Origin: Anisus vortex
Taxonomy: Eukaryota; Mollusca; Gastropoda; Planorbidae
Reading direction: 5' to 3'
NCBI GenBank assembly: GCA_949126835.1
Contig: OX421506.1
Location: 26,983,441-27,047,440 of the forward strand
DNA: 64,000 nt
Within the stretch, counting starts at the first letter, position 1; each line of letters begins with the position of its first letter. The position numbers and the translations under genes are program-made. Positions 34,631 to 47,933 of the stretch are shown piece by piece. The notes under the pieces are model-generated. The model had not been told where the DNA came from. It saw only the letters and a program-made list of their open reading frames with translations, and made no database searches.

Positions 34631-36117
34631 CATAATACGGGTAGAATAAGAATTGACTAAAAAACTTGTCTAGGCCTAGATGTTGTTATTTCTTTTTCAC
34701 GGCAATGTCTATGTCAAGACTAAACGGAAATCAGCGCGTGGCAGTCCAGGTTCTCAGTTGCATCGCCAACTTGAATGACCTACTCAAAGACCCGCTGAAA
34801 TGGCCTAATTAAATGACCTACTTGGTCGACCTACATGTATGATATCACTGAGTGATATAGTTTAAAGATATTTCCCAATGATATTTTCTAATAATATAGG
34901 CTACCTAATAAATTTCTTCAATGATAGGACCTTCTTTGTTGATATATTTGAAGGACCTACTCGAATGACCTATCGAAATCACCTACTTAAATGACACTTT
35001 TAAAACTTAAATACTACATTCTAACCAACGAAGACGTTTTCAATAAGAACGATGCGACGGAAAGGAAATGTTTAAACGTGGCAGGATATAACCTGCTTGT
35101 GCCCTAGAAAGAAGCAATGACACCCCCCCCATGTCCCACTCCTATCCTGCTCTCCCCCATTCTCTCCTCTCCCCTCGTCCCCATCACTCTGGTCGTCTGT
35201 CTCATCCCGCCACATGGTTGAGCATAATTACAGGTGTGACAGAAAAATATCACCGCGGAACACCTGTGTTGTTCTCTTGTATGACCAATAAACTCGTTTT
35301 TGGAGAGAGAGAGAGAGAGAGACGAGGGAAGTGTTATATATTATATATAGAGAGAGACGTTGGGTTACATCATAGCCTAGAAAGGACAACGTCACACTTA
35401 TCGAGACGGAGAGCGAGGGCTGTAATTATTGTATCCAAGCCTGACACCACCTCCCTTCCGCCCTCGTAATTATAGTCTTCCGAAGACGGTATGTCCATCG
35501 TCATTAAAACTCCAGGTGTCTTATTTCTCGCAACCACGCCCCCCACCCACCCCCACCCTTCGGTGTCCGGTTTATCATCAAGTCTCCCATCCCTCCTTCC
35601 CTCCCCCCTTCCGTCTTCTTTAATAAACCATATTATGGTTTAACCTTGTCCCCTGTTGGAACAGACAGCAAGGGCTAGTAATAAAGTTCTGCTTTTGGGA
35701 CAGTCCACAGCACGGCAAGCGCCCCCCCTCCCTCCCTTAGGTCGTACACCAACATCGACCCGCCCAGGTGAAGGGGAGGTCACACACACAGCACACAAAA
35801 CAGCAGCGCGCGCGACGTTTTCCATATTTGTGTTCTATTTTGTTTTTTAAATGTTGTGTGATTCAAGAAAAAAAAAAGAGTCACCTTTTTTAATTTAAAT
35901 CTTTTTTTTTTTTGCGTGCTGTTTGGATTTGTGTAGAGTGTAGTGTTTTGTGTCATTCAGTCTAGCAAGTTGGAATTATTACACTTGTAAATCTGGGAAT
36001 TATTACATTTGAAGTTTGAAGGTAAGAGAGAAACATTCAGTTTTTACTGCAAACCTGTTTAGTAGTCTAATTATTATATAATACAAAGGAAGGTATAATT
36101 ATAAGCCTTGAACGTAA
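34631..36117. other. Long intron segment without gene
   Basis: Contains a GA microsatellite (35304-35323), a TA-rich stretch, and a C- and pyrimidine-rich block at 35525-35760. Several open frames, none with convincing splice sites. Confidence 0.5.
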
Positions 36118-36475
36118 ACCTGTTACTGTCACATTTATTATTTACATTAGTTGTAATTATAGAATATTGGAACGTATTGCCCTATCATTGCCTTTCAATG
36201 AGGCCTATGTGACGCCTATGTCCTATTGACTATTGCAAGTAATGTCCGTTTCATCGTTTCATCATTGTAGTTTTACATCCCCAATAATGTGTCGTTACTA
36301 CTTGTTACACACACTGTGCGTTTATTATTTATTATATTAGTTGTAATAATAGAATGTTGAATCGTATTGCTCTATGAGGCCTATGTGACCTATGTCATAT
36401 TGCAAGTATGTCCATTTCATCGTTTCATCATTGTAGTTTTACATCCCCAATAATGTGTTGTCACTACTTGTTCCA
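36118..36475 (+). repeat. Diverged tandem duplication, about 190 bp, 2 copies
   Basis: Both halves contain TTAGTTGTAAT, GAGGCCTATGTGAC, CATTTCATCGTTTCATCATT-like and TTTTACATCCCCAATAATGT sequence in the same order. The second copy is shorter. Confidence 0.8.
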
Positions 36476-36654
36476 CCGCGTAATGGAAAAGTGGAGAATT
36501 GTGCTAATCAGATTGTGTGTTAAGTGTGTGTTGGTCCGTCTCGCTTCAGTTTGTAAAGGCTCCAAATGATATGTGATATAATGTGTTCGTAATGCTGTTT
36601 TTGACTATACCATTATATGATTATTAGGATTTAGGTCATATATAATATAGCGGA

Positions 36655-36880
36655 GGCGTTTCCTAAAGGCTGGGTAGCGAACCGGGTACCGGGACACATT
36701 ATTAGCACATTATTGGGTCGCAAAAAAATTAGTCAGATTAGCATGATGTATGCCTTCCATCGCCGGGCGTTGTACTGACCACACAATCTCATAGTTTGCC
36801 ATTGCCACGGGAACTGGTGAACGATAACTTCACCCTGCCTTTAAATGTGGTCAGACTGGATTACTTTAACCATCGTTAAC
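36655..36880 (+). mobile_element. SINE family A-like 3' fragment
   Basis: CGGGCGTTGTACTGACCACACAATC, split here as CGGGCGTTGTAC and ACCACACAATC, and GGAACTGGTGAACG match the family body and end. The preceding 70 bp is unrelated. Confidence 0.5.
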
Positions 36881-37018
36881 ATTAGGCCTAGGCCCTATAT
36901 CCTAGGCTATATTTAATGGACATTCGGTAGGCCTATCTACTACTCCTAGGGTAGATTATGTTGTTAGCTATAGACCTAATACGTTTTAGACAGACTACCT
37001 TATACGGATACGTATATC

Positions 37019-37053
<35 letters not shown>

Positions 37054-37698
37054 CATATCATATATATCTCTGTTAAAGATTATATTACTCTCGCAAAGTA
37101 TGACGTTTTATATTGTTATAATAAAGGCTAGCATGTGATATGGGGCATGTGATATGGGGTAAACTATTTTAGTAGATCACGAAATAGATTTAGAATTAGA
37201 CTATATTATGAATTACCGGGTGGCGTAAAAGAACTGTTCGGTAAACGCTGCTACTGCTATATATAGTAGCCTACTATTTTCTCTGTCTCTCTCTCTCTCT
37301 GGGATATAAGTTTTAAGGCAATACCCCGGGCCTTCTCGCATCGATGACTACTGTTCTAATTTCAGTAATAGGCATACACTGATCTAGATAAAATTAGCCG
37401 AAACAAAAGAAAAGACCCAATGTTTAGCGGAAAAAAGTTTCCTGATAAATTGTTCGCTATAAAATGAACTGGACGAACTCGTTCCCAGATCGTTCACCCC
37501 CCTCCCCTCCCCGTCTCAATCTGCCCGATAACTTTCAAGCACTGTACGCCTAACTGTAAAGCAAAAGGTTTATATGATTTTAGATATTAGTTATAAATAG
37601 GCCTAAAAGTACTAGGTAGTATAATATATGTTATATTTATAGGCCTTATTATTGTTAGAGTTTTGACAATGATCAATATAAAAAAAAAACAAAAAAAC
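36881..37698. other. Long intron segment without gene
   Basis: AT-rich, with a TA microsatellite at about 37024-37051 and a CT run near 37281-37300. No gene. Confidence 0.5.
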
Positions 37699-37952
37699 GT
37701 AAAGTATCCCGTCACCAAATTGATCCATGGAGGCCGGTATAGCAGCGGTCATCACCAGTTTCTGTGGCCACGACACGCTAGGGGATTGTGTGGCCAGCAC
37801 AATGCCCAGCCGCATTTACTTTACCTGGGTAGTCTCGGGGACACCCTCTAGACCCGAGAACACATCCTAGCCTTCACCAGGAATCGAAGCCAATGGCCAA
37901 GGACCATCGGTTGGCCAGTCGAACGCGCTGCCGTTCGGCCACCGCGAGCCCC
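37699..37952 (-). mobile_element. SINE family A
   Basis: Reverse complement copy with GTCACCAAATTGATCCATGG, GTGTGGCCAGCACAATGCCC, and the head as GTCGAACGCGCTGCCGTTCG. It lacks part of the middle. Confidence 0.85.
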
Positions 37953-38309
37953 CTGTGGACAACGATTGTACCAAGATTTGACCTAGTAATGTGAGCCATT
38001 GATAGATAACTAGGCCAGAGTACTACATACTGGTTTTATTGAAGAACTCTCTTATCAGAGGCAACTCGATCAATAGCACATTGAAATCGCTACTGGAGTT
38101 TGACTTAACTGGAGGCTAATCTGAAAACACATACTATAAACAAACAACTTTTGCACTGAAGTCGCCGAGTTGCACATTACTTTGGTTAGCTTAGAATAAA
38201 TGAATGCCGGGGTAGTACAATCAAAACAATGCCGGGAGAGGGAGAGAGTGGGGTTTTAGAAATTAGCCCTGTAAAAGAAAGTATCAATAAAAGCCCTCGC
38301 TTTATCTTC

Positions 38310-40711
38310 GAATCACTGTAAATTTGGCAACGGTATTTTCGTCAACGGTATTTTCGGCAAGGTAATTTTGGCAAAGGTAAATTTGGAATAGGTAAATTCG
38401 TCAAAACTAGCAAAGCGGTAAAATTGGCAATCATATAATATCCACTGTTTTATTAAAAGTATTGGTAGGACTACAATCTATTCCATGTATCGGCAACCTA
38501 TGGAATGCGTGCCATCCTTGGCACGCCAAACGGTTTTAAATGGCACATGAAAGACCACCAAAATGGTGAAAAGAGCATGGAAACATTAAGGCACACTTTG
38601 GCACGTAATTTAATTTAACGTCCTCTAATGATCAAAAACGAAAATTTTAAATAGGAGCCAAAGGTACCCTCCCCCCCCCCCCAGCCCACCGCACCCCACC
38701 CCCAAAGGTGGCCGAAGGCGGTATGTGTGTAAGGTAGCCCAACTGACTATCACTTGGAGTTCTGTTTAGATCTTTACGCATCAATGCATTCCCTTATCTC
38801 CAAAACGTCCCTATAAACTTCCTCCGTTTATAGCACATTGGCGAGATGACGTAACTCTGACTACTTGACCTACACCATGATACTGGTAGTGTTTGCAAGA
38901 GCAGACGTAGAATGCCCCCCTTCCCTCCCGCCCCCGATATATAAAGCATACAAATCAGGTAACAAAAAATAGCGTTTGACTAAAAATTCAATTTAAGAAC
39001 AACTGAATAAAACCACCGTTTTTTTTTAAAAACCATTTACGTTATTTAACTAATGCATAAAAAGGAACATTTAAATAGACGCCAAATGTAACCCCTCCCC
39101 CCTCCACTTGTCTATAGCACAAGGAAACAAGGCAAAGCAATGTTACATAATGTAGATTAGTTGCCATCCCTTCTTCTTTTTTAAACACCAGAATGAGACT
39201 CGCCGTGTTAACAAAAGCAAACTCTAGCCCCTCCCTCCCCCGTCTCACCACCCCGTCTCCCCACCCTCGTCTCCCCAACCCCGTCTCCCCACCGATTAAA
39301 GTGTTAGTGACCAGCTTGGTAGCACCAGGCTAAGCACTGTATAAGCAGTGAAAACTAAAAGAGGTTTGGGGGGGGGGGTATTCGTTTAAATTCCTTTTTA
39401 ATCCCAGAACATTGTTGTTATTAGTAAAACAAATCAGTATTTCTATCAAAACATTGATAATGATATTGGATTTCATTTTATTATTACAATTTTGAAAAAA
39501 ATAATTTAGTTATTTACTTTTCTTATATATTTAAATTATATTACAAACGAGAGTTGTAAATAAAACATTTAAATTGTATAAAAGTACTTTCAATGTTTAA
39601 ACCAATTTACTTAGGCTATAAGGCACATTTAGCTACAAATATCTTGTAAGTTATCGAGGTTTCTATGTCAAATATAGCCAACTATTATGTATTGTTGTAG
39701 GCCTATATGTCTAAGTAATGTATACTTGTATCGTTATAACATAGAAGGTACAAGGTTTAAAACTACAAAGACAAAAGTTAACCTACTGATTGACGGCAAA
39801 TAGCCGACTGCAATGGAATGTGATAAAATGTTTTATGGTGGCCATGTGTTCCCCCCCCCCACACACACACTCAACAACCCGTGTTGAGAGAATAGGCCTA
39901 TAGGTCAGCAAAGTAATTCCTTAACTCTCCCTGACGTAACCGGTCAAGTGTATCTCGGGAGAGGGGAATAAGGACTGTGTTCGTTTTTGATAGATATATA
40001 AAGTAGGAGGGTTGTAATGTGTTTGCAATTTTTCCCGTACGATCTAAACAAACCTGGGCTCATTCGTAAAGGACTTAGTATGGTCGTGCCTGAAAGGAGA
40101 GTCTGGTCGGGGGCGGGAGGGGAGGGGGCACCCTACGTTTGCTCTTGTTTACACAACCAGCATCATACGGTGTAGGGGTGGCGGTCAGGTAGTCAGAGTT
40201 ACGTAATATCGTGGGGGAGACAAACGTATGCTTTGATGCCTAAAGTCAATTTGGCTACCTTACACACATAGGCGTACCTTTACATTTGCCGAGGCGTAAC
40301 TTGAGGGGGTGGGAAGAAACGCCAGGGATGGGGAAGGGGTACATTTGGCGCCTATTTAAAATGTTTGTCTTTGATCATTAGATGACGTTCAATTAAATAA
40401 CGTGCCAAATTGCTCCTTAATGTTATCATGCTCTTTTCACCATTTTGGTGGTCTTTCATGTGCCATTTAAAACCGTTTGGCGTGCCAAGTATGGCACGCA
40501 TTGCATAGGTTGCCTATCCATGGACTAGAGTGTAGTCTAACCAATACTTTTAATAAAAACAGTGGATATTATATGATTGCCAATTTTACCGTTGCCAATT
40601 TTACCGCTTTGCGTGTTTTGCCGAATTTACCTATTCCGAAATTACCTTTGCCAAAATCACCTTGCCTTAAATACCGGTTCCGAATTAACCATTGCCAAAT
40701 TTACCGAGCAC
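38310..40711. mobile_element. Foldback-type DNA element with ~600-bp inverted arms
   Basis: The left arm (38310-38938) and right arm (40108-40711) are inverted copies. Both begin from the outside with a TAAATTTGGCAA head and a run of degenerate ~15-bp direct repeats (GGCAA-GGTAATTTT type). Then come TCATATAATATCCACTG, CGCCAAACGGTTTTAAATGG, GTGTGTAAGGTAGCC, TACGTAACTCTGACTAC-like sequence and CCCTCCCGCCCCCG. A spacer of about 1.17 kb lies between. The 10-bp direct repeat CTTTATCTTC (38300-38309 and 40712-40721) brackets the unit. Long arms with subterminal direct repeats and a 9-11-bp duplication fit a foldback or Mutator-like element. No transposase seen. Confidence 0.85.
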
Positions 40712-41814
40712 CTTTATCTTCACCTGGTCACTCGTGTGTTGTCGTTTCTCTTCCGTGCCTCGCGTTGACTGGCAGCGTGTTATCAACACGTGTGTGCGGG
40801 CGGACGGAGGTTTTCCCGATTAATTTCATTCAACAGGATGGCGCATCCTGACGTGTGTTCTATTTTATGGTCGGAGATCAGGGCCGGATCAACACCCGGA
40901 GAGGCTCTATGAATACCAAAACGGTTTAAATGCGACTCACACTTTTTTTTATAATACAAATAATGTAATTCAAAATATAAACAATAATGAATCGTAAAAG
41001 GCATTTTTTTTTATTGCAGATAAACAAAACTTGCATCAACACATAAACAAATATTGCTGTACCTTATTGTTGTATTTGGTGTTGGTCATTACTTCAGCAA
41101 TTTATAATGGAAATGATTTGTACTGCTGTTTAAATTGTAGGCCTAAATAATGCTTTGACATGAACTGCTTGTAATGTCCTGTGGGGAAGGAAGGTGGCTT
41201 TGTCTTTGTGTGGATCCTGGTTCAACTGCACCACATGGACTACACATTATGGACAATATCATAGGTTCTCAACCGTTTTCGGCTCACTGCCCCCTTTTAC
41301 AATTTTTTTCTGCTCACCGCCCCCCCACCAACTCAATTTTAGCTCCCACTCCCCCCCCCCTTCTTCCGCCCATCTGGACTATAGTTTCCGCATTTTTTTT
41401 AGGCGGGCTAGACTTTTGTGTGATTAATTATCTTTAAAAAAAAATGAAAAGGAAACATATTGTAAGAATTAATAGATAAAAAAAATTGCCTTAACAAAAG
41501 GTTTAAATAAATCAATTTTAATGTGAATCGTTTGCCTGGTGTGTTGTCTATTTTTGTATTTGTCTATTTTAGTTTCAATTTTGGTTGCAAAAGCCTTAGG
41601 TCTAATAATCAGTAATATTTGTTATATCACAACAGAACTTGTTCGGCATCACTATTGAATCAAATGTGGGAACATTTTTAGTTAAAGGGAGATAATTAGC
41701 CCGTTTTATTTGAGCTAATATTTCTTTTTTTTTTTGTTTTCTTTTATAAAAAAAATGGCTTACAATTTATAACTTTGGAATGATCAAACTGTAAAAAGGT
41801 ATTTGAAAATTATA

Positions 41815-44800
41815 TCCTATACTATAATACGAGTTAAAATTGTATGTATATATATATATATATATCTGGAAATTTTCTTCAAAAGCGCTCTAACGATTAT
41901 CTTCATGTTTTAATGCACTATAATACGAGTTAAAATTGTATGTATATATATATATATATATCTGGAAATTTTCTTCAAAAGCGCTCTAACGATTATCTTC
42001 ATGTTTTAATGCACGACTTGTTTCACCTAAAAAAAAATCTACAGCTTTTCGGCCCCACAAATAAAAATCGAAAATGAACGTTAGACAAAAATACGCTTTA
42101 GATTTATCGTAGATAATTGAATTTGGCCGTGAAAACATGCCATTGCTCGACCCACATGTAGTGCTGCTTTCAAGAGCGGTGTTTTGTTGCGTCGCAGTTA
42201 TGACGTTTCGGGAATACCCGTAGGCTTACTACAGCAGAAAGAAGTTTAATTTCTTGTTTAAACTACTGTTGCGCACCGATGATAGAAATAATTTAAAGCA
42301 AGACCAAGTGTAGTTTATGTAATGCAGGGGTGTCCAAACTACAGCCAGTGGGTAACGCGCGGGCGGACAAATGATAGTATGCGGCCCTCGCGGCTTATTT
42401 AGATTAGAACGTCTTCAATATATTTTAGATTAAACTTCAATATATTTTAGATTAAATTTAAAAAAAAAAGAAAAACAAATACATATTTACGAATTATCTA
42501 ATAGTCAGATAATAGTTTGCCGTTTAAAAAATAACAGAATTAGATTAAGTTTCATCAAACTAAAGGTATATTTTTAACTTTCTTTTATCTGACATTTTTT
42601 GAAAAAAACCCACCTCTAAAACTTGTTTGTGTTTAAACAATGAATAGCTGTATATAGTGTACACTGTAGCAGATTACACTACACTGTATATAGTGTTCAC
42701 TGTAGCAGTATACACTACGCTGTATATAGCATACAATGTAGCAGTATACTCTACACTGTAAATAATAAACACTGTATTAGTATCCACTTTTTTAAAAATT
42801 CAATGCATATGTTTACGAATGTTTCATAAAAAATATGTATGATTTGCTTATAAAGGCCTACCAAAGTAAGATATATTAGAATATGTTAACATTGTCAATT
42901 CGAAATCTGGTAAACTAGAAAAGATGTAAATTCAGTATATTCGTATTTTCCTTATAACAATAGCCAGAAGTGTAATATACTGTTAGTTTTATTGAGGGGC
43001 GGGGGAGGGGGGAAGGAATTAAACACATCATCTAACGTAGCCTATATATATTATAATCTTTTCATTTGCAGTCTTTTAAATGAATAACCTAATTTCACCG
43101 TTAATTATTTAGTATTTAAGTTTAATGCTAAAAAAAAAAAAAAAATTTTTATCACACCATTGTTTTAATTAATCAATATTATATTTTGCCGCGATAGTTT
43201 ATTTTAAATAGTAACACAAATGGAGGATATTAGATAATGTTAACACCAAACTATATTTTTTTACTTTTTTGTCAAACAATGTTTGGAATAATACATTGAA
43301 AACATTGAAAATCTTTATATATAAAAAGATCGTGTTTGTGTCCCCACCGATCTCTATTGTGTCACTGACTTATTTAGTCCTATATACTGTCTAATAGCTT
43401 TTCACATCTGACATGTGCCTTCTCTAGCTAAGTTGTTAACGTAGAGGACTGCTGTGCGTGCGAGCGGGTTCGATTCTCCAGTTAGACTATGCCTATTTTT
43501 TTTACCCGATTTACATTTATTCGTAGACCTTTTTAATTCCTATCAAACATATTTAACGGCCGTAACTCATTGTTAGCTTGAATGGGTTGTGGGAGGGAGT
43601 TGAAAAAATTGACATAATGTTATAGGAAAGTTTGACAGTTGTTAAAGTTAATTAATTAATTAATTAATTGGTCATTTATATAGCGCCTCACTCTATGCTA
43701 ATAAAAGCATGCTTAGCGCGCTCACAAAATCGAAACAACAATAACACTCTAAAATAGTTTTAAACAAGGTTTCGGCCGATGGAGGCACGAAATGACAATA
43801 ACATTTTAAAATAGTTTCAAACAAGTTTTTTGCTGATGGATGTGTATTTGATCAATTTAGTTGAAAAGAAAAGTCTTCAAATTCTTCTTGAATGCCTTTT
43901 TTGACACAGAGTTTTTCAGTGTCTCAGGTAAGCCGTTCCACAGTGAAGGCGCCACAGATTCAAACGAGCGTACACCAAATCACCAATAGGGGAAGGGGTA
44001 GAAGAACTAAAAATTTGTAACGTAATTCACGATATTTTAAATTTAAACTTTTCATTTTCAGTCTTTTAAATAATAATAATAATAATAATATTTGTAGAGC
44101 GCTGCCAACAAACATAATGTAAGCTCAGAGCGCTTTTAACATACAACTAAGAATACGGATATTACACTAGGCCAGGTGAAAGAGCTAAATTGATGATTTA
44201 AAAAAAAAGACAAAACAAATAAATGTAGCATTAACCGACCCAACCCATAAATAAGACAGTACGTTTCTAAAGCATGTTAAATGTTATCGAAGGTAAATAT
44301 TGAAATAATGAGCTTTAAGTCCTTTTTGAAAGTAACAGTAGAGCTTGTTCGCCTCAGTTGAATGGGAAGTTGAATCCACACCTTCGGACCGGATACTGAG
44401 AAGGCTCTAAGGCCAACGGTCGTCAGAGAGAAACGGGGCTCTTCCAGAAGCGATGAGTTTGCAGAACGAAGTGTTCTTTGCGGGACATAAGGTCTGATTA
44501 GTGCCTTGAGATAGGACGGAAACTCGTTATTACAAATGCACTGATGGCATAGTAGCGCCACTTTATACTCAATTCTGGCTTTCACGGGGAGCCATTGGAG
44601 CGAGCGTAGAAGGGCAGTTCCCGAGTCTCTTTTAGACTTGCACATAAACTAACGCGCAGTACTTTTATGTATTCGTTGTAGCCTGGCGATTTAATGACAT
44701 AAATGACATATATTTCTGTTGGATTTAAAACTGACAACTCTAGCCTACATGTTTTTTTTGGTTTAAAATGAGATTAAGCTGGGTTTTTTATTTTTTTTTT

Positions 44801-45007
44801 ATTATTTTTTTTTTGGGGGGGGGGGGGGGTGTTCTCGGGGAAAATCTAGATATTAGACTGCACAAATAAAAATCTGCTTCGACTGTTAGAATTTAAAGCC
44901 CATGTTATTCATAGTAAAATTTATGCACTGTTGTTTTACATACACATGATGTTAAGGGACAAGCGCCTGCTCTTTATTACCGATCGAATGATCGGTCACC
45001 TGGTACT
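41815..45007 (+). mobile_element. Non-autonomous Helitron, copy 2
   Basis: Starts TCCTATACTATAATACGAG as in copy 1. The first ~95 bp are duplicated within the 5' end (41820-41915, then 41917-42014). The interior matches copy 1 closely, including a LINE frame at 44277-44645 on the minus strand. The 3' hairpin is at 44979-44996 and the terminus is CACCTGGTACTA. The expected final G/A and following T are replaced by TATATATA, which runs into copy 3. Confidence 0.87.
44277..44660 (-). pseudogene. CR1/L2-like LINE C-terminus inside Helitron copy 2
   Basis: Encodes KSKRDSGTALLRSLQWLPVK, YVPQRTLRSANSSLLEEPRF and FSVSGPKVWIQLPIQL, the copy of the fragment at 7945-8313. The shared boundaries show it moved with the Helitron. 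Confidence 0.85.
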
Positions 45008-47933
45008 ATATATATATATGTGTATATATGTCTGGAAATTTTCTTCAAAAGCGCTCTAACGATTATCGTCATGTTTAAATACACTACTTGTTTCACCTAA
45101 AAAAAAATCTACAGCTTTTCGGCCCCACAAATAAAAATCGGAAATGGACGTTAAACAAAAATACACATTAGATTTATCGTAGATATTGATTTTGGCAGTG
45201 AAAACATGCCATTGCTCGACCCACATGTAGTGCGGCTTTCAAGAGTGGTGTTTTGTTGCGTCGCAGTTATGACGTTTCGGGAATACCCGTAGGCTTACTA
45301 CAGCAGAAAGAAGTTTAATTTCTTGTTTAAACTACTGTTGCGCACCGATGATAGAAATAATTTAAAGCAAGACCAAGTGAAATTTATGTAATGCAGGGGT
45401 GTCCAAACTACAGCCAGTGGGTAACGCGCGGGCGGACAAATGATAGTATGCGGCCCTCGCGGCTTATTTAGATTAGAACGTCTTCAATATATTTTAGACT
45501 AAACTTCAATATATTTTAGATTAAATTAAAAAAAAAAGAAAAACAAATACATATTTACGAATTATCTAATAGTCAGATAATAGTTTGCCGTTTAAATAAT
45601 AACAGAATTAGATGAAGTTTCACCAAACTAAAGGTCTATTTTTAACTTTCTTTTATCTGACATTTTTTGAAAAAAAAAACACCTCTAAAACTTTTTTTGT
45701 GTTTAAACAATGAATAGCTGTATATAGTGTACACTGTAGCAGATTACACTGCACTGTATATAGTGTTCACTGTAGCAGTATACACTACGCTGTATATAGC
45801 ATACAATGTAGCAGTATACTCTACACTGTAAATAATAAACACTGTATTAGTATCCACTTTTTTAAAAATTCAATTAATGTTTCATTAAAAATATGTATGA
45901 TTTGCTTATAAAGGCCTACCAAAGTAAGATATATTAGAATATGTTAACATTGTCAATTCGAAATCTGGTAAACTAGAAAAGATGTAAATTCAGTATATTC
46001 GTATTTTCCTTATAACAATAGTCAGAAGTGTAATATACTGTTAGTTTTATTGAGGGGCGGGGGGGGGGGGGGAGAGAAATTAAACACATCATAAAAATGT
46101 TTATACCATTGTTTTAATTAATTAATATTATATTTTGCCGCGATAGTTTATTATAAATAGTAACACAAATGGAGGATATTAGATAATGTTAACACCAAAC
46201 TATATTTTTTTACTTTTTTTGTCAAACAATGCTTGGAATAATACATTGAAAACATTGAAAATCTCTATATATAAAAAGATCGTGTTTGTGTCCCCACGGA
46301 TCCCTATTGTGTCACTGACTTATTTAGGCCTACTTCTATATACTGTCTAATAGCTTTTCACATCTGACATGTGCCTTCTCTAGCTAAGTTGTTAACGTAG
46401 AGGACTGCTGTGCGTGCGACCCGGGTTCGATTCTCCAGTTAGACTATGCCTATTTTTTTTTACCCAATTTACATTTATTCGTAGACCTTTTGAATTCCTA
46501 TCAAACATATTTGCCGGCCGTAACTCATTGTTAGCTTGAATGGGTTGAGGGAAGGAGTTGAAAAAATTGACATAATGTTATAGGAAAGTTTGACAGTTGT
46601 TAAAGTTAATTAATTAATTAATTAATTGGTCATTTATATAGCGCCTCACTCCATGCTAATAAAAGCATGCTCAGCGCGCTCAAAAAATCGAAACGACAAT
46701 AACACTCTAAAATAGTTTTAAACAAGGTTTCGGCCGATGGAGGCACGAAACGAAAAAAACATTTTAAAATAGTTTCAAACAAGTTTTTTGCTGATGGATG
46801 TGTATTTGATCAATTTAGTTGAAAAGAAAAGTCTTCAAATTCTTCTTGAATGCCTTTTTTGACACATAGTTTTTCAGTGTCTCAGGTAAGCCGTTCCACA
46901 GTGAAGGCGCCACAGATTCAAACGAGCGTACACCAATAGGGGAAGGGGTAGAAGAACTAAAAATTGTAACGTAATTCACGATATTTTAAATTTAAACTTT
47001 TCATTTTCAGTCTTTTAAATAATAATAATAATAATAATATTGTATAGCGCTGCCAACAAACATAATGTAAGCTCTGAGCGCGTTTAACATACAACTGAGA
47101 ATACGGATATTACCCTAGGCCATGTGACAGAGCTAAATTGATGATTAAAAAAAAGACAAAACAAATAAATGTAGCATTAACCGACCCAACCCATAAATAA
47201 GACAGTAAGTTTCTAAAGCATGTTAATTGTTATCAAAGGTAAATATTGAAATAATGAGTTTTTAAGTTCTTTTTGAAAGTAACAGTAGAGCTTGTTCGCC
47301 TCAGTTGAATGGGAAGTTGATTCCAAACCTTCGGACCGGATACTGAGAAGGCTCTAAGGCCAACGGTCGTCAGAGAGAAACGGGGCTCTTCCAGAAGCGA
47401 TGAGTTTGCATAACGAAGTGTTCTTTGCGGGACATAAGGTCTGATTAGTACCTTGAGATAGGACGGAAACTCGTTGTTAAAAATGCACTGATGGCAAAGT
47501 AGCGCCTCTTTATACTCAATTCTGGCTTTCACGGGGAGCCAGTGGAGCGAGCGTAGAAGGGCAGTTCCCGAGTCTCTTATAGACTTGCACATTTAAAACT
47601 GACAACTCTAGCCTACATGTTTTTTTTTTGGTTTAAAATGAGATTAAGCTGTTGTTTTTTTGTTGTTGTTGTTTGTTTTGTTTTTTGGGGGGGGGGGGGG
47701 GGTTATCGGGCAAAATCTAGATATTAGACTGCTCAAATAAAAATCTACTTCGACTGTTAGAATTTAAAGCCCATGTTATTCATAGTAGAAAAAAGAAAAA
47801 AGACAAATACAATTTATTGGTCTGGTAAAGAAGTATTTTTAAAATATATGCACTGTTGTTTTACATACACAATATGTTAAGGTACAAGCGCCTGCTCTTT
47901 ATTACCGATCGAATGATCGGTCACCTGGTACTA
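45008..47933 (+). mobile_element. Non-autonomous Helitron, copy 3 (5'-truncated)
   Basis: Follows copy 2 head-to-tail. It enters the shared sequence at TCTGGAAATTTTCTTC (45031), so about the first 70-80 bp are missing. Relative to copies 1 and 2 it lacks a stretch near 46090 (the TTAATTATTTAGTATTTAAG region) and one near 47590. Hairpin at 47904-47921, end GGTACTA at 47933. Minus-strand LINE frame at 47233-47592. Confidence 0.87.
47233..47592 (-). pseudogene. CR1/L2-like LINE C-terminus inside Helitron copy 3
   Basis: Encodes RSLHWLPVKARIEYKEALLC and FSVSGPKVWNQLPIQLRRTS. The upstream end is cut at 47592, where the copy-3 deletion joins TTTAAAACTGACAACTC. Confidence 0.85.

Noticed and set aside
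41815..47933. A tandem segmental duplication unrelated to transposition
   Set aside because: The unit ends coincide with Helitron termini and hairpins, and a third copy with the same boundaries lies 33 kb away.
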